Source: Micractinium sp. NFX-FRZ
Taxonomy: Eukaryota; Chlorophyta; Trebouxiophyceae; Chlorellales; Chlorellaceae
Direction of reading: 5' to 3'
Length of the DNA: 64,000 bases
Assembly (NCBI GenBank): GCA_029339195.1
Contig: JAPTJF010000287.1
Coordinates: forward strand, 1 to 64,000
The notes below the pieces were generated by a model that was not told the origin of the DNA, ran no database searches, and was given only the letters and a program-made list of their open reading frames with translations. Within the stretch, counting starts at the first letter, position 1. Every line of letters begins with the position of its first letter. The position numbers and the translations under genes are program-made. Of this stretch, positions 45,297 through 56,333 are shown one piece after another.

Positions 45297-48200
45297 ATGG
45301 TTAGCGCAGGTTCACAGCAGCTGCTGGCGCAGCTGCATTCCCTGAGCCTGGCACCCGACGGCAAAGTGGTGGCGGATCAAGGTGCCAGCAGCGGCTCTGT
45401 GCAAGGTGCAACTCTGCTAAAGATGCTGCAGGGCGGCGGGGCAGCCAAGCCAGCAAATGGGTTCGACGCCGCCTCTCTGGGGGCCGCCGCTGGGCCGCTG
45501 GCGGCGCCGCCGTCACAGGGCAGCGGTGGCCCGGCAGTGACAGTGACCTTCTCAGAGCAGCCAGAGCAGGCCGTCAGCTCGCTGTTCGGCGCAGGAGGCA
45601 GCATTTGGTCCAACGGCGGCAGCGGTGGCCAGGCCCCCAGCCCAGCAGGCACCAGCCTGTGGGGCAGCCTGCCCTCCGCCTGGTCGGCACCGGCACCGCC
45701 GCAGCAGCACCAGCACCAGCACCAGCACCAGCAGCAGCACCCACAACATCAGCAGCAGCACCAGTACCAGCAGCAGCAGCAGCAGCAGCACCGGCAGCAG
45801 CAGCAACAACTGCAGCATCTGCAACAGGCACAGCAGCAGGGCCTGCAGGGTGGTGCGCCGCAGTCACAGGCGCAGCAGGCGCAGCAGCACGGCGGCCGCC
45901 AGGGTGCGTCACACCCGCAGGGGCAGCAGCAGCAGCAGCCGAGTGGAGTGCACTCGGGCCCCCTGGCTGGAATGCAGCCACCGCCTGGGTTCCCATACCT
46001 GCCGCCCGGTTTCTCCCAGCTGCCGCCGCCCCCAGGCTACTCTCAGCAGCCGCCCGGCATGCTGCCGCCTCACGAACAGCAGCAGCAGCAGGCTCGGGCC
46101 CAGCCTGCCTACCAGCCCCAGCTGCACTTGGGGCCGCAGCAGCACCTGCCGCCGCCGCAGCACCCCGGGCTGAGGGGGCCCTACGGCATGCCTCCGCCGC
46201 CCCTGCAGCACCAGCAGCAGCACCAGCAGCAGCTGGCCGGCCTGCTGCCGCCACACCTGCAGCAGCAGCAGCACCCCTCGCTGCCACCGCAGCAGCCACC
46301 GCAGCAGCCACCTCAACAGCAGCAGCAGCAGCAGCAGCCCCGGCCAGTGATGCCATACAGCCCGCTCTCGGCCCTGCTACAGCCCCACGGCCTGCCGCCG
46401 GCGCCGCCACTGCCGCCCGGCATGCAGCCGGGCGCCTGGGGCCCCGGCGCGCTCTTTGCTGGCCTGCCAGCCATGCAGCAGCTGGTGGCAGCGCAGCAGC
46501 AGCATGCGGAGCAGCAGAGGCCGGCAGGCCTGGGCGGCAGGCTGCCGATGCCTGGGGAGCTGCCCATGCTGCCGCTGTCGCCCCGGTCGCAGGCGGCGGC
46601 GCTGCATCAGCAGCGGCAGTCGCCCCAGCCTCACGGCACGGCCGCCCTGATTGAAAGCATGCTGCGCTCGGCAGCCAGCACCCCTTCGCCGCCGCTGCCT
46701 GCGCACGGCGAGCAGCGGGCGGGCAGCGAAGCTGCGGGTGCCGGCGGCGCTGGCGGCAGCAGGCAGCCGCGTTCCATGGGGATGCTGCCGCGCAAACCTG
46801 GGACGCAGCATGTGCCCAAACCCGCGCCTGGGCGTGAGAACAGGTGCGACACACGAGATGGTGTGTGGTTGTTGCGGGTGTGTGCGTCATGGGCACCTGC
46901 ACGCCACGTGGCCAAGCACCTGCATGCCACGCATTGCCGGCAGTTGCAGCAGACACCTGGCCAGCTGCTGCGCAGTTTGTGGTGGGGCAGGCTGCCGCTG
47001 CCGCTGCACATGTGTACGTTGGGTGTCTCCTGCACATGCACTTGTACACACGTGCTTTGCATGCACTGTCTGCACACCGCTGTCCCTGCCTCTTGCTTCT
47101 CCCATGCCAGGTGGGTGGACGTGATGGACCGGCAGCACGACGGGCGGCTTCCCAAGGCTGACATGCGCCAGCTGGACGCGGCGCTGACTCAGCTGGCAGA
47201 CTCGCTCATGCCCACGCCAGGTATGTGGGGGCATGCGGGTGTGATGGTTTAGGGAGTGCATGTTGCTGCTCTGGCTGGCAAGGGCTCTCGCACCTGGAAG
47301 TCTTGCTCATGGCTACGCCACTTTGGGTGAGGGTAGGCCGGAGGGTGTGCGCGCCACTGTGGCTGGCTTGGAGGCGGCTGGCTGCCTGGGCTAGGTCAGC
47401 TGAGGGACAACCATTAGCAGATGCGGCATGTGGCATGCGTGCCGCCCTCTGCGTTCCTCGCCATTCCTCGCCAGCCTGCTCACCGCTCCGCCCCCCTTCC
47501 TCCCCACTGGCTTCCGCTGTGCGCTTGCGATGCATGCAGAGGAGCGCGCCGCGCAGGTGCAGGCGTTTGAGGGGGTGCGGTCGCTGCTACAGGCGCGGTA
47601 CCCTGGGGCGCGGGTGCACCTGTTTGGCAGCGTGGCCAACGGGCTCAGCGTGCGGCACAACAACGACATCGATGTTTGCCTGGAGTTGGAGAGCATCCAG
47701 GGGGAGGACCAGGTGTGTGGGATCGGAGCACATGTGGCTGGGGTTGGAGTCATGAAAGCAGGGTGCAACAGGCTGGAGTTTGGAGTCGTGACAGCGAGGA
47801 GGAAATGGTGGGAGTTACGATGACAAGGCCGTTGTTGCGCTTCGGGGCAGGGTGCTGCAGTGGAGAGGCACCGCCGGATATCGACTGCCACTTGCCGCAA
47901 CCGCGGAGCTTGCCACTGCAAGCGGACAGCGGCGAGGCAGCGGCAGCGGTCAGGCACTGCTTGTGCTGCTGTCTCACCCTTGCCATCAGCTTTGCTGCCG
48001 CTGCAGGCGGGCAAGGGCGAGGTGGCGGTGGTCGTGGGCGAGCTGATGGAGGCGGCGGGCATGGCGGACGTGCTGACGCTGCCCAAGGCGCGCGTGCCGG
48101 TGGTCAAGTTTGTGGTGCCGCGCACCGGTACCAAGGTGAGGCGGGGGAGAGAGTGGAGGCAGCGGGGTTGAGGGGGCGGGGAGGGTGGGCCCGGGGAGCA

Positions 48201-49807
48201 TCAGTCGGGAGCTTCATGTGTTTCCAGCAGCCGTTCGGTGCATTCGTTCGGTGCACCCATGCCTGGCAGGCAGTCGCAGTCCTGTGCCCCCACACCCTCA
48301 CGCTCGCATCCTCACACTCATCGTTCCCCCCCTGCAGGTGGATGTGACCGTGAACAACATGCTGGCGTGCGTGAACACCAAGCTGCTGGCCGACTACTGC
48401 GCCATCGACGGCCGCCTGGCGCAGCTGGTGGCGCTGGTCAAGCACTGGGCAAAGCAGCGCGCGGTGAACGACCCGTACCGCGGCACCCTGTCGTCGTACT
48501 GCTACGTGCTCATGTGCATACACCTCCTGCAGGTGGGTGCTTGACCCTGCTGGGGGGGAAGAACACGCAATGTGAATGTGTGCTGTGCATGTATGACTTG
48601 CCATGTCCATGCATTGATATCCCCTCATCTGCACCCGCACAATAGAAACCCAGCCACCCACCTGTTTCACAGAATCCACGCATCCCCACGCCTGTCCCAC
48701 CCTGCCTGCAGACGCGCCCCGGCGCGCCCGTGCTGCCGGCGCTGCAGCAGCTGCCACCCACCTTCCGGCGCACCGTGGGGCAGTGGACCTGCGAGTTCTG
48801 CGACAACGTGAGTGGGGGTACTGGTACTGTGCACAAGTACTGTACTGCGAGCTGCGTACTGCGGAGCCAGGGGACCTGTCAGAGCGGGATACCATGTGCG
48901 CACAAAGTGGGCCACCTAGCAGCCTAGCTCTCCCTCTTGCCGCTCCCTCCTGACACTGCTGCCGCTGCACCTTCTATTGCTCCACCCAACCGTCAGTCCC
49001 TGGGGCTGAGCTCTGGTGTGCTGTGTGCGCCCGCCTCCTTCCCACCCCCACCCTGCCCGCCCCCTGCCCCCCCATGTGCCCTTGCTCCCTGTGCAGGTCG
49101 AGTCGCTGCGCGGCTTTGGCTCCTCCAACCGCGAGTCCCTGGCTGAGCTGGTGTGGGCCTTCTTCGAGTACTGGGCGTGGCGGCACAACTACAGCCACGA
49201 CGTGGTGTCCATACGCGTGGGCGGCTGCCTGCACAAGGACGACAAGGACTGGACGCGGCGCATCGGCAACGAGCGCCACCTGGTGAGAGGGGCCAGTGTG
49301 GTGCGCGTGTTGTTGTGTTGGGACAAGAGGGGGCATTGTGGGGAGTGGACGCGGCGCGTAGAGAATGAACGCCACCTGGGCCGTGTGTGTGAAGTGGAGG
49401 GGATGCTGTGTGTGTGGCGCAGGGTGGTCGGGGAGCTGGCAGGGTGGGGAAGGATGCAGCAGGGTGGGGAAGGATGCAGCAGGGCGGCGCAGGGGCAGGG
49501 CGAGGAGAACGGCAGCGTCGCATTGGAGACCCTTTTGAGCTCACCCGTGCAGCCCTCCTGCCTCCTCTCATACCCAACTCCAACTGGCCCTCGCCATTAA
49601 CGTCACTCTGCGCCCTGCGTTACTTGCCCACTCCAGGTGTGCATCGAGGACCCCTTTGAGCTCACCCACGACCTGGGGCGCACCGTGGACCGCCAGACGC
49701 GCGCCGTGCTGCACAAGGAGTTCACGCGGGCGGCCACGCTGCTGCGGGATGCGGAGGACCCGCTGGATGCCCTCTTCTCGGCCTACCGCGTGGGACACCG
49801 CACGTAA
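45297..49807 (+). CDS. Non-canonical terminal nucleotidyltransferase (URT1/Cid1-like) with Gln-rich N-terminus
   Basis: RNA 3'-tailing enzyme, probably a terminal uridylyltransferase. Exons: 45297-46843, 47111-47220, 47540-47712, 48007-48135, 48338-48532, 48712-48807, 49097-49282, 49637-49807; phases close to 868 aa. The first ~500 residues are low-complexity Gln/His/Pro-rich and probably disordered. The catalytic half has the pol-beta signature [10 protein letters not shown] (near 580-589), then [10 protein letters not shown] giving the D-x-D pair (about 595/597), and the third aspartate in VDVTVNN (655). The PAP-associated core follows: [55 protein letters not shown] and [21 protein letters not shown] sequence. 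Plants' URT1 has the same plan. The start could be 45033. Both edges of the last intron are duplicated within it. Confidence 0.87.
49340..49555 (+). repeat. Decayed copies of both exon borders inside the last intron (nucleotidyltransferase)
   Basis: The exon 7 end (tggacgcggcgcatcggcaa ... gccacctg, to 49282) recurs 96 bases later as tggacgcggcgcgtagagaa ... gccacctg, to 49378. The exon 8 start (gaggacccctttgagctcac) is preceded 121 bases upstream by ggagacccttttgagctcac. A doubled tgcagcagggtggggaagga lies between. Confidence 0.83.
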
Positions 49808-50934
49808 ACATGGAAGAAACTGCGGCCAATTAAGTACTGTGTCGGGCACCGCAGCCGAAGTCAAGATGATGCACCGGACCGTGCTGGCATGTGGGGCGGC
49901 ACCGCCGTGTGCGCCCCTTCAGGGGGCGGCCAGAGACCGCAACCAACGCCAGGCCCGCGCGCCAGCCGCGCTGGGGCGCCCCCCGCTGCCATGCTCCCGG
50001 CGGGGGGCGCCCCTCGGGGCGCTTAATACAGATTGAGCACCCAAAACCAAACACACCAATCACTTAGAGGAGCCGGGTTTTTGGTTTTGTCACAGCAGTC
50101 ATTCCGTCCCCCTAATCCGTCCCCCTCCCTTCCTCACCAGCCCGCCGGCCATGCCTGCCCTTTAGCGCGCACCCTGTTCACCTGGAACACACACCACGCG
50201 CTCTCCGCCCCTGCTGCCACGCTCCCGGCAGGGGCCTTTTCCGCTGCCAGCTCCTGCACAGCGCGGCACCCTTGTGTTAGAGGAGCTCCGGAAACCCATC
50301 ACTACAGCACCTACACCACTGCCTCTTGCGTTTTGTCCCTGGCCACCTAGTGCCCCTTCCCACAGTCTTCTTGCCAAGACATGCAACCGATAAGACTGCC
50401 CAGCGCACGGCACCGCTTTGCACGCGCCGCCACCTGTAAAACACGCCCAAGGAGTTGCCACACAGCTGCGGGCACAGTCATGCGCAAGGTGGGGGCACAA
50501 GGCTAGGGGACCATAGCATGTGCAGCGCGCGGCCTTGTTACACCACTGCTGATTCATTCCATTTTGAGGCCAGACACTGCCTGGAACGGCGCAGCTTGGC
50601 ACAGCCCAGCCTGGGCAGAAATCGGGAGGCGGGCTCAGAGGCAGTTGGGCGCGGCGAGTTCAAAGGAAGGTTCTTTCAAGGTTCTTTGCTTTGAAAGGTT
50701 GGGCTGGCGGGGCTCGGGGAGGATGTTGTGGAGGCAGGCTATGAAAGAGGGCACGCAAGCGCAACAAGCTTGATGGCATTCGTGCGCTGCTGTGATGTGC
50801 TGCAAGCAGTCGCAGCATGCTTTTGGGGGCAAGGCTCAAAGGGATCTGGGGGCGGTGATTGTCCCTCTGGCGGGCACACGAGTGTTGTGGCGATTCAGGC
50901 CCTTACGGAGACGGAGGAGGCTGCGCGGCTGCCT
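49808..50934. other. Convergent intergenic region with GC hairpins
   Basis: 1.1 kb between the 3' ends of the nucleotidyltransferase (+) and the plastid membrane protein (-). No gene is supported. It includes a perfect 13-bp inverted repeat (separate entry) and a TGTAA at 50435-50439. Confidence 0.5.
49973..50013. repeat. Perfect 13-bp inverted repeat (hairpin)
   Basis: Arms GGGGCGCCCCCCG (49973-49985) and CGGGGGGCGCCCC (50001-50013) are exact reverse complements around a 15-base loop. A smaller CGCCCC/GGGGCG pair lies about 60 bases upstream. Confidence 0.85.
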
Positions 50935-51991
50935 TTACAGGAAGTTGGGGGTGGTGATGTCGTTCTGCAGCTGGTACAGGCCCAGCGCCGGGCCCACAAA
51001 GCGGAAGAGGGCCCACCCCACGATGAGGCCTCCCACCGAGTACTTGGCCGCCTCGGTGCCCCAGAACAAAAAGCCGCGCTGGCCCATGTACAGCTGGGTG
51101 GCCTTCTCAAAGGGGTCCATCTCCTCCCACCCTGAAGGAGCGAGGGGAGGCAGTGAAAATAACATTGGGAGTTAAAGAGACAGTGAAAGCAGGGGGTGTG
51201 GGGGACCGGACCGGAGAAGGGCGCGGCAGACATGCTGCCCCTAGTACAGCTGGGGACGCCTTGTAAAGGAGATCCCACCCTCAGCTGGCGACGCCTTGTA
51301 AAGGAGATCCCACCCTGCAGGCAGCCATGGGGCAGGGCAGATCGCACCCAGCACAGCACAGCACAGCACAGCACAGCACAGCACAGCACAGCTGGAAAGC
51401 TCACCCTCGGGGAACAGCTGGCCTTTCTTCCACTCGGGCATGCCGTTTGCAGAAGTCGTCTGCAGCAGGGAGGCAGTGCACCAGCGCCAGTCAGTGCCAG
51501 TCAGTGCCAGCAGCAACCGCAGCAGGACGGCAATGGGCGAGGATGCTAAAGAAAGCACATGCGGGGCGAAAGGCTGCTGCCAATACGGCAGCAGTTCCAG
51601 GCAGCGCCAAACCGTCTGCCAACAAGGCGGTCCAGGGCGCTGCACCACAAGAAGCAGCGAGACCACCACACTGCCGCACGGGAGCGAGCACGCCAAAAGC
51701 CCGACACAGCAGCTGGCACTGCACTGCTGTGCCGCCACAGAGGCCGCCCATCTGCCCACCTGGGCACGGCGGGTGGTGCCCCGGAAGGCATCAGCCTGCT
51801 CTGCCTTCACGCCCTTGCGTGCTTTGGCTGCTGCCTCGAGCGCCTCCAGCCGCCGCTCATTCTCTGCATCCGTCTGCTCCTGCTGCTGCGGGGGCGGCGC
51901 GCCGCTGCCCTCCTGTGCACGCACAACCGCCGCTTGCCGCCGGCGAGCTGCAGCACGGGGTTCAGCAGTGGAGTCGGGAAGAGTTGCAGGG
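50935..51991 (-). CDS. Small plastid membrane protein, 5' end unresolved
   Basis: Exons in coding order: (5' incomplete) about 51991-51760, 51459-51405, 51131-50935; the two internal junctions agree in phase. The first visible exon reads ...RRRQAAVVRAQEGSG, which looks like the end of a transit peptide with cleavage near VVRA. It continues into a charged helix (DAENERRLEALEAAAKARKG). The conserved C-terminal part is NGMPEWKKGQLFPEGWEEM, then DPFEKATQLYMGQRGFLFWG, and one membrane segment YSVGGLIVGWALFRFVGPAL, ending NDITTPNFL. The pattern looks like a conserved chloroplast protein, but no name can be assigned. No in-frame ATG lies before the stop at 52006-52008, so a first exon with the start must lie upstream, toward the SpoU gene. 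The first intron contains a 35-bp duplication and (AGCAC)n. Confidence 0.6.
51248..51316. repeat. 35-bp direct duplication
   Basis: CAGCTGG(g/c)GACGCCTTGT and the following AAAGGAGATCCCACCCT occur twice with 35-bp spacing, within an intron of the small plastid protein gene. Confidence 0.85.
51350..51392. repeat. (AGCAC)n pentanucleotide microsatellite
   Basis: About eight CACAG/AGCAC units next to the 35-bp duplication in the same intron. Confidence 0.9.
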
Positions 51992-52347
51992 CTGTGATCC
52001 GGCGCTTATCCCGAGGGGGCGGTCAGCCGCCAGCGCCTGCCGCCTGTTGCGCCGCCATAACTACAACTCGCCCTCTACCGCCTGCCGCACCTGCTACGGG
52101 CCGGCTTCTGCTGAGTGGGACGGCAGTGAAGTAACTGCAGCTGGGCAGGGCGGCAGCCCTGCAGGCGCTGGCAAGAACCATGGTGCGGTGTGCTGGACGT
52201 CCTCTCCTTCAAGCAGACTGGGTTTTGGCTCACAGAATCGCAGGCTGCACAATGCGCGCTGCAAAGACATGGATTGAAGCGCGAAAAAGGGCGTACTGCA
52301 TGCCTGTCCTGCTTCCCTAGCTCTGCCAAGCTCCGTGGTGAACCGGC
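51992..52347. promoter_or_regulatory. Divergent upstream region (small plastid protein / SpoU methyltransferase)
   Basis: Must hold the missing 5' exon of the minus-strand gene as well as both promoters. No convincing ATG-bearing exon with a matching donor could be picked out. Confidence 0.4.
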
Positions 52348-54330
52348 ATGTCTTCCCGTTCAAATATTCGACACAAAATGCACAGTGTGCCAGTTTCCAG
52401 CAGCCGCTGTGCGCAATGCGCCACGCCAACCGGAGTGCAACCTGCTGGGCGCCGAGCAGTTCGCCCGGCCTGCTCCGCCATGACTGAGAGACCCGCCACC
52501 ACCACTGCAATTGAAACACAGCTGGAGAAGCAAGAGTGGCAGAGCAATGTGCGGTGAGCGTGCGCCGCCAGCGCCGCCGCTGCCACCGGCCCGCCGCTGC
52601 CTGCTCAGACTCTTTTCAGCTAAATGGGAGGCCAGTACTCTGTTCAGCTAAATGTAAACCAGGATGCTATGCCAACGCTTCTCCCGTGAACACGGATCAT
52701 GTTTGCATGATGTCACACCGGTTTTGATATGCAGGAACCTGCAGGGGCGGCGCAAGCACCGGCTGTGGGAGCCGGTGCTGCAGGACCCGCCGCCGCTGCT
52801 TGGGGATGTGTGCGTCGTGCTCGTCTCACCCAAGGTAGCCAAGCTAACTAATGTGCACCCGCCAGCGCGCCTTGGGTGCTTAGAAAGCAGAACATAAGCA
52901 TTGAAGCTGGAAATTTACGCAGCTGGCTGGAGTGAGGGCAGGTCAGCTGGCCTTGCAATCCTCTTGACGGCCTGGTCCCAGCTGTGGCCATCTGCCGACC
53001 TCCTCTCACGTGTGTCGTGCCCCTGGTGCTCTCTGCCCCTGCAGCGCCCCATCAGCGTGGGCACGGTGGCACGCTCCCTCAGCTGCTTTGAGTGCGAAGA
53101 CCTGCGCATTGTGCAGGTGAGGTGCAGAGAGAAAGGACAAGGCACGCTGCACGCGCCCAGATTGCAAGTGTGTGCACTTTGGTTACCGCACACATGTGCC
53201 GTTGAGCATCCCGCCCGCCCTTAGTTATCATCGACCATGCCTGACACCCTGTGCCCTGTCCCCGCCTTGCCCGCCCGCAGCCTCGGTGCGACCACCTCGC
53301 GCGCAGCGGGCGCAACGGCTCCAAGGGCGCCCAGTTCCTGATGTGGCGGGCGCAGCAGCACGACTCCCTGCAGGCAGCGCTGGCTGATGTGGACATGGCG
53401 GTGGCCTGCACGCGCTGGGTGGCAGGTGCGCTGGGTGCAGAGATACAGCTTCCCCCCACCTCTGCCCTGCCCCTGGGCGCTCACTCCCCCGTCCTTCCAT
53501 CAGGCATGCTTCCTGGCTGCCTGCCTGCTGGGAGAGGCTGTGCCACCACACTAGGGGTGGGTTTGCTGGCAGGGGTACGGCCTATTTTGCTGCTTTGGCA
53601 TCTTCAGGCTAGGTACCTAGTATCAATTTCCTACGCATCCACCAGTGCAGGCCGGCCGAATGCGTGCCGCAGCATCGCCGAGCTGCTGGCAACGCCAGAG
53701 GTGGCGCAGCTGCTGGCCGCACCCAGCAGCTACCACAGCAGCAGCGGCAGCGACGGCTCTGCACCGACACTGCTGCCGTCCCTGCAGCAGCAGCAGCAGC
53801 AGCAGCAGCAGGCGGAGGCTTTGGCACCGCAGCGGAGGCGGCTGGCGCTTGTGTTTGGGCGGGAGGTGGAGGGGCTGCTGCCTGCAGAAGTGGATGCATG
53901 CGACTACACCCTCTCCATACCCATCGGACGGCTGCAGGGTGCGCTCTCAGGGCGGGGCGGGCAGCTCATGGCAGGGCAGAGACAGGCGGCAGGGTATGGC
54001 AGGGCGATGCGGGCACCCCGGAGCTACGCACAGGCAGGCGTGTGCATGTCAGGTTGTGCAGGGGCACTGTCTCCCGCTGCGCTTATCTGGACAAGCCCCC
54101 AAAATGGCCGCAGTTGTCCCCGGTGCAGACATCTGACATTGGCGCGCCCCCTTCCCCTGGCCCTCCCTCTGCCCTGCTCACCCCCTGCAGAGTCGATGTC
54201 TCTCAGCCATGCCGTGAGCGTGGTGCTATCCCGCCTGTTTGAGCTGCGCCAGCAGGCCAGCGGGTTTGCGCTGCCGCAGGGGGTGGGCGACCTGGCGGAT
54301 GGGTACCAGGACAGCGGCGTGGAGCGGTGA
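52348..54330 (+). CDS. SpoU/TrmH-family RNA 2'-O-methyltransferase
   Basis: SAM-dependent SPOUT methyltransferase acting on tRNA or rRNA ribose, probably in an organelle. Exons: 52348-52553, 52735-52834, 53045-53116, 53281-53425, 53651-53938, 54191-54330; phases close to 316 aa. The N-terminus is Ser/Arg-rich and acid-poor (MSSRSNIRHKMHSVPVSSSR), consistent with a targeting peptide. Motif 1 region: RPISVGTVARSLSCFECEDL, then RIVQPRCDHLARSG. A poly-Gln/Ser insert precedes motif 2 LALVFGREVEGLLPAEVD (about 239-256). Motif 3 is IPIGRLQESMSLSHAVSVVL (about 264-283), where bacterial members normally have an Asn at the second Ser of SMSLS. It is most like the TrmJ/YibK-type long-variable group. Confidence 0.85.
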
Positions 54331-54861
54331 GCTGGCCCCAGGCTGACCCACCCAGCGCCGTTGCGTGCAGCAGCCAGTGAGACCCCTGCTAGCCTCTGCT
54401 GCGCCGTGAGGAGCGGCGAGCAGGCCCCAAGCTGGCGCTCCGTGCTGCGCTGCTGCCAAGTGCAGCGGCAGGCAACCTTACATGATGTGCGCTTGCATCC
54501 CACGTCCTGTCCCCAATAGTCTGCCTTGCTTGTTATTTGTACGGACCCTTGCAATTCGTTAGTGGGCGGCAGGCACGCCAAGTGAGGGGTGCTGCCGGGG
54601 CAACAACGAGGCCTTCGTCCTTCCTAGAACAATGCCATAAATGAGCCATTTGAAAGAAACCTACGCTTACGCTTCGCATCTTAGATCTAGACTAAGCAGG
54701 GGAGAGAGCACATCAAGAAATCAAAACTGGGTAACAGTCGGTTGGTAGTTGGACAAGTACAGGGCGGGGCACACTAGACCGCCTAGCTGGCAGTGCACAC
54801 ATGCCGCAACTGCTGGGCTGCCCGGCCATGTGGCAGCACGGCGCTGCCAAGTGGTCAGAGC
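54331..54861. other. Convergent intergenic region (SpoU / securin-like)
   Basis: 530 bases without coding evidence. A minus-strand TGTAA at 54478-54482 could serve the securin-like gene. Confidence 0.45.
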
Positions 54862-55994
54862 TCAGAAGTCGTCCAGCCCCAGCGCCATCTCCAGCGCATC
54901 GTCGATGTCGGGGAAGGCGATGTCGGGGAGGGAGAGGTCCCCCAGATCGGGCACACTGAGGCCTGCAGGCAGCGACAAGCAGGGGGCAGGAAAGCAGTGC
55001 TATCGCGTGAGAACAACCTGGCGTGCGCAACAGCTCGAGACAGCTGGCCAGCAGCTCGCCGCGTCCTAGGAAGGTAGGCTGACAGGTATGGCGCTGTGCT
55101 GCGTGCGCATGGCGCAGCCGAGCCAGCCTGCCGCGCACCCGGGTGCTTGGCCAGCGGCGAGGCGGGCGGCGTGGGCAGCACATCTTTCTTCAGTGCCTGC
55201 TCCACTCCGGGGGCGCCCTGCAGCCAAGGCAACAGACAGTTCAGGTCGAAAGCAAGCCCACATTGGTGGGTGAGACAGGCAGAAAAGTCGTGCCCGTGCT
55301 GCAGATCTTCAGCAGGATGACAACACCAAAGCTCTGTGCGTGGCCCAAGGGCAGCACCCTCCACGCCGGAGGTGAGCCCCCCACGAGCACGCTGCCAATC
55401 ACCACCTGACCCGCTCACCCAGAGGGATAAGAAGTTGGGCAGCGCGCGGGCGGGGGGGAAGTTGGCCAGAGCAGCCAAGCGCTGCTGGATCTCTGCATCC
55501 TCCCGTGCCAGCCGGTCCTGCTCAAGCGCCTCCCAGCCCCGACCCGCCAGCCGCTCCACACCGCCCTCTGCCAGCGCCTCGGCCCGGCTGGCCAGCGCCG
55601 CTGCAGCCGCGGGCAGTGCCGCCGGCGCCGCCTGCTGCTGCTGCAGCATGAGCGCGGCGAGCTTGAGTGCTGCGGTGGGGCGCTGCGAGTTGGGTGCTGC
55701 CGCTTTGCTGTTGGTGATGTCGCCAAGCGCACGGCGTGCCGGCGCCGGCGCAGCACCTGCCGGCGTTTTGCCGGGTGCTGCGTTCTCGGCGTCAAAGCCG
55801 CCGCGGTTGGTGATGTTGCCCAGCGCCTTGCGGACCCCCTGCTGCGGGAAGCTGGTGGGCGCGGCCTTGCCCTTGAGCATGCCGCCCAGGCCCAGGCTGC
55901 CACCCAGCTCGGCGGGCGCCGCTTTCAGCGCCGCGGGGCGGTGCAGCGCCGCCAGCGAGTTCTCATCCTGCACGTAGGGCCGCAGCCCCTGCAT
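54862..55994 (-). CDS. Securin/PATRONUS-like protein with tandem D-boxes
   Basis: Probable APC/C-degraded inhibitor of separase and protector of cohesion. Exons in coding order: 55994-55419, 55217-55139, 54962-54862; phases close to 251 aa. It opens MQGLRPYVQDENSLAALHR, carrying a DEN element like that near the start of plant PATRONUS proteins. Two canonical destruction boxes follow: RKALGNITN (about 50-58) and RRALGDITN (about 80-88), both RxxLxxxxN; the first continues into GGFDAENAAP. The middle is Ala-rich and low-complexity, with a charged helix (LEQDRLAREDAEIQQRLAAL). Near the C-terminus are LPTPPASPLAK, a possible CDK site, and an acidic amphipathic end (DIAFPDIDDALEMALGLDDF). No enzyme domain is present. 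The identification rests on short motifs and is moderate. Confidence 0.6.
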
Positions 55995-56333
55995 GGCTGC
56001 GCGTCGTGCTCTTGATGGCAAGAAGCCCTCTGGCTTTACGGGCGAGGCGTTCAGCGGGGGTTGCGCGGGCAACTGCTGCTCCGGCCGGTCGAGGCTGCGC
56101 GACGTGCAGGCGGTTGGTACACGTTGCTGAAGGCACGATGATTCAGCTGGCGTGAGCTGCTCGCGCCTGGCCCGACTTCGGGCAGCACAGCAGGTGCAGC
56201 AGGGCGCACAGTCAAGTGCCTGCACCCGGCGATCTGACTGCAACCGGGCGTGTGCACGCGAACTAACAGCTAAGCGGACCTGCGATCAGCCCTGCCTGAG
56301 CCTTGAGCGTTGACCCAGCAAGCGTGTGCCTCC
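55995..56333. promoter_or_regulatory. Shared upstream region of securin-like (-) and POLLUX-like (+) genes
   Basis: 339 bases between divergent ATGs. No element is recognised. Confidence 0.5.

Noticed and set aside
45574..47049. 491-codon open frame on the minus strand, very Ala-rich
   Set aside because: It is the antisense shadow of the CAG/CCG-rich Gln/Pro coding exon of the nucleotidyltransferase. Composition alone keeps the frame open.
50560..50700. Possible mobile-element end near the direct GGTTCTTT repeats
   Set aside because: Only a short repeated word (AAGGTTCTTT). No terminal inverted repeats, target duplication or transposase sequence.
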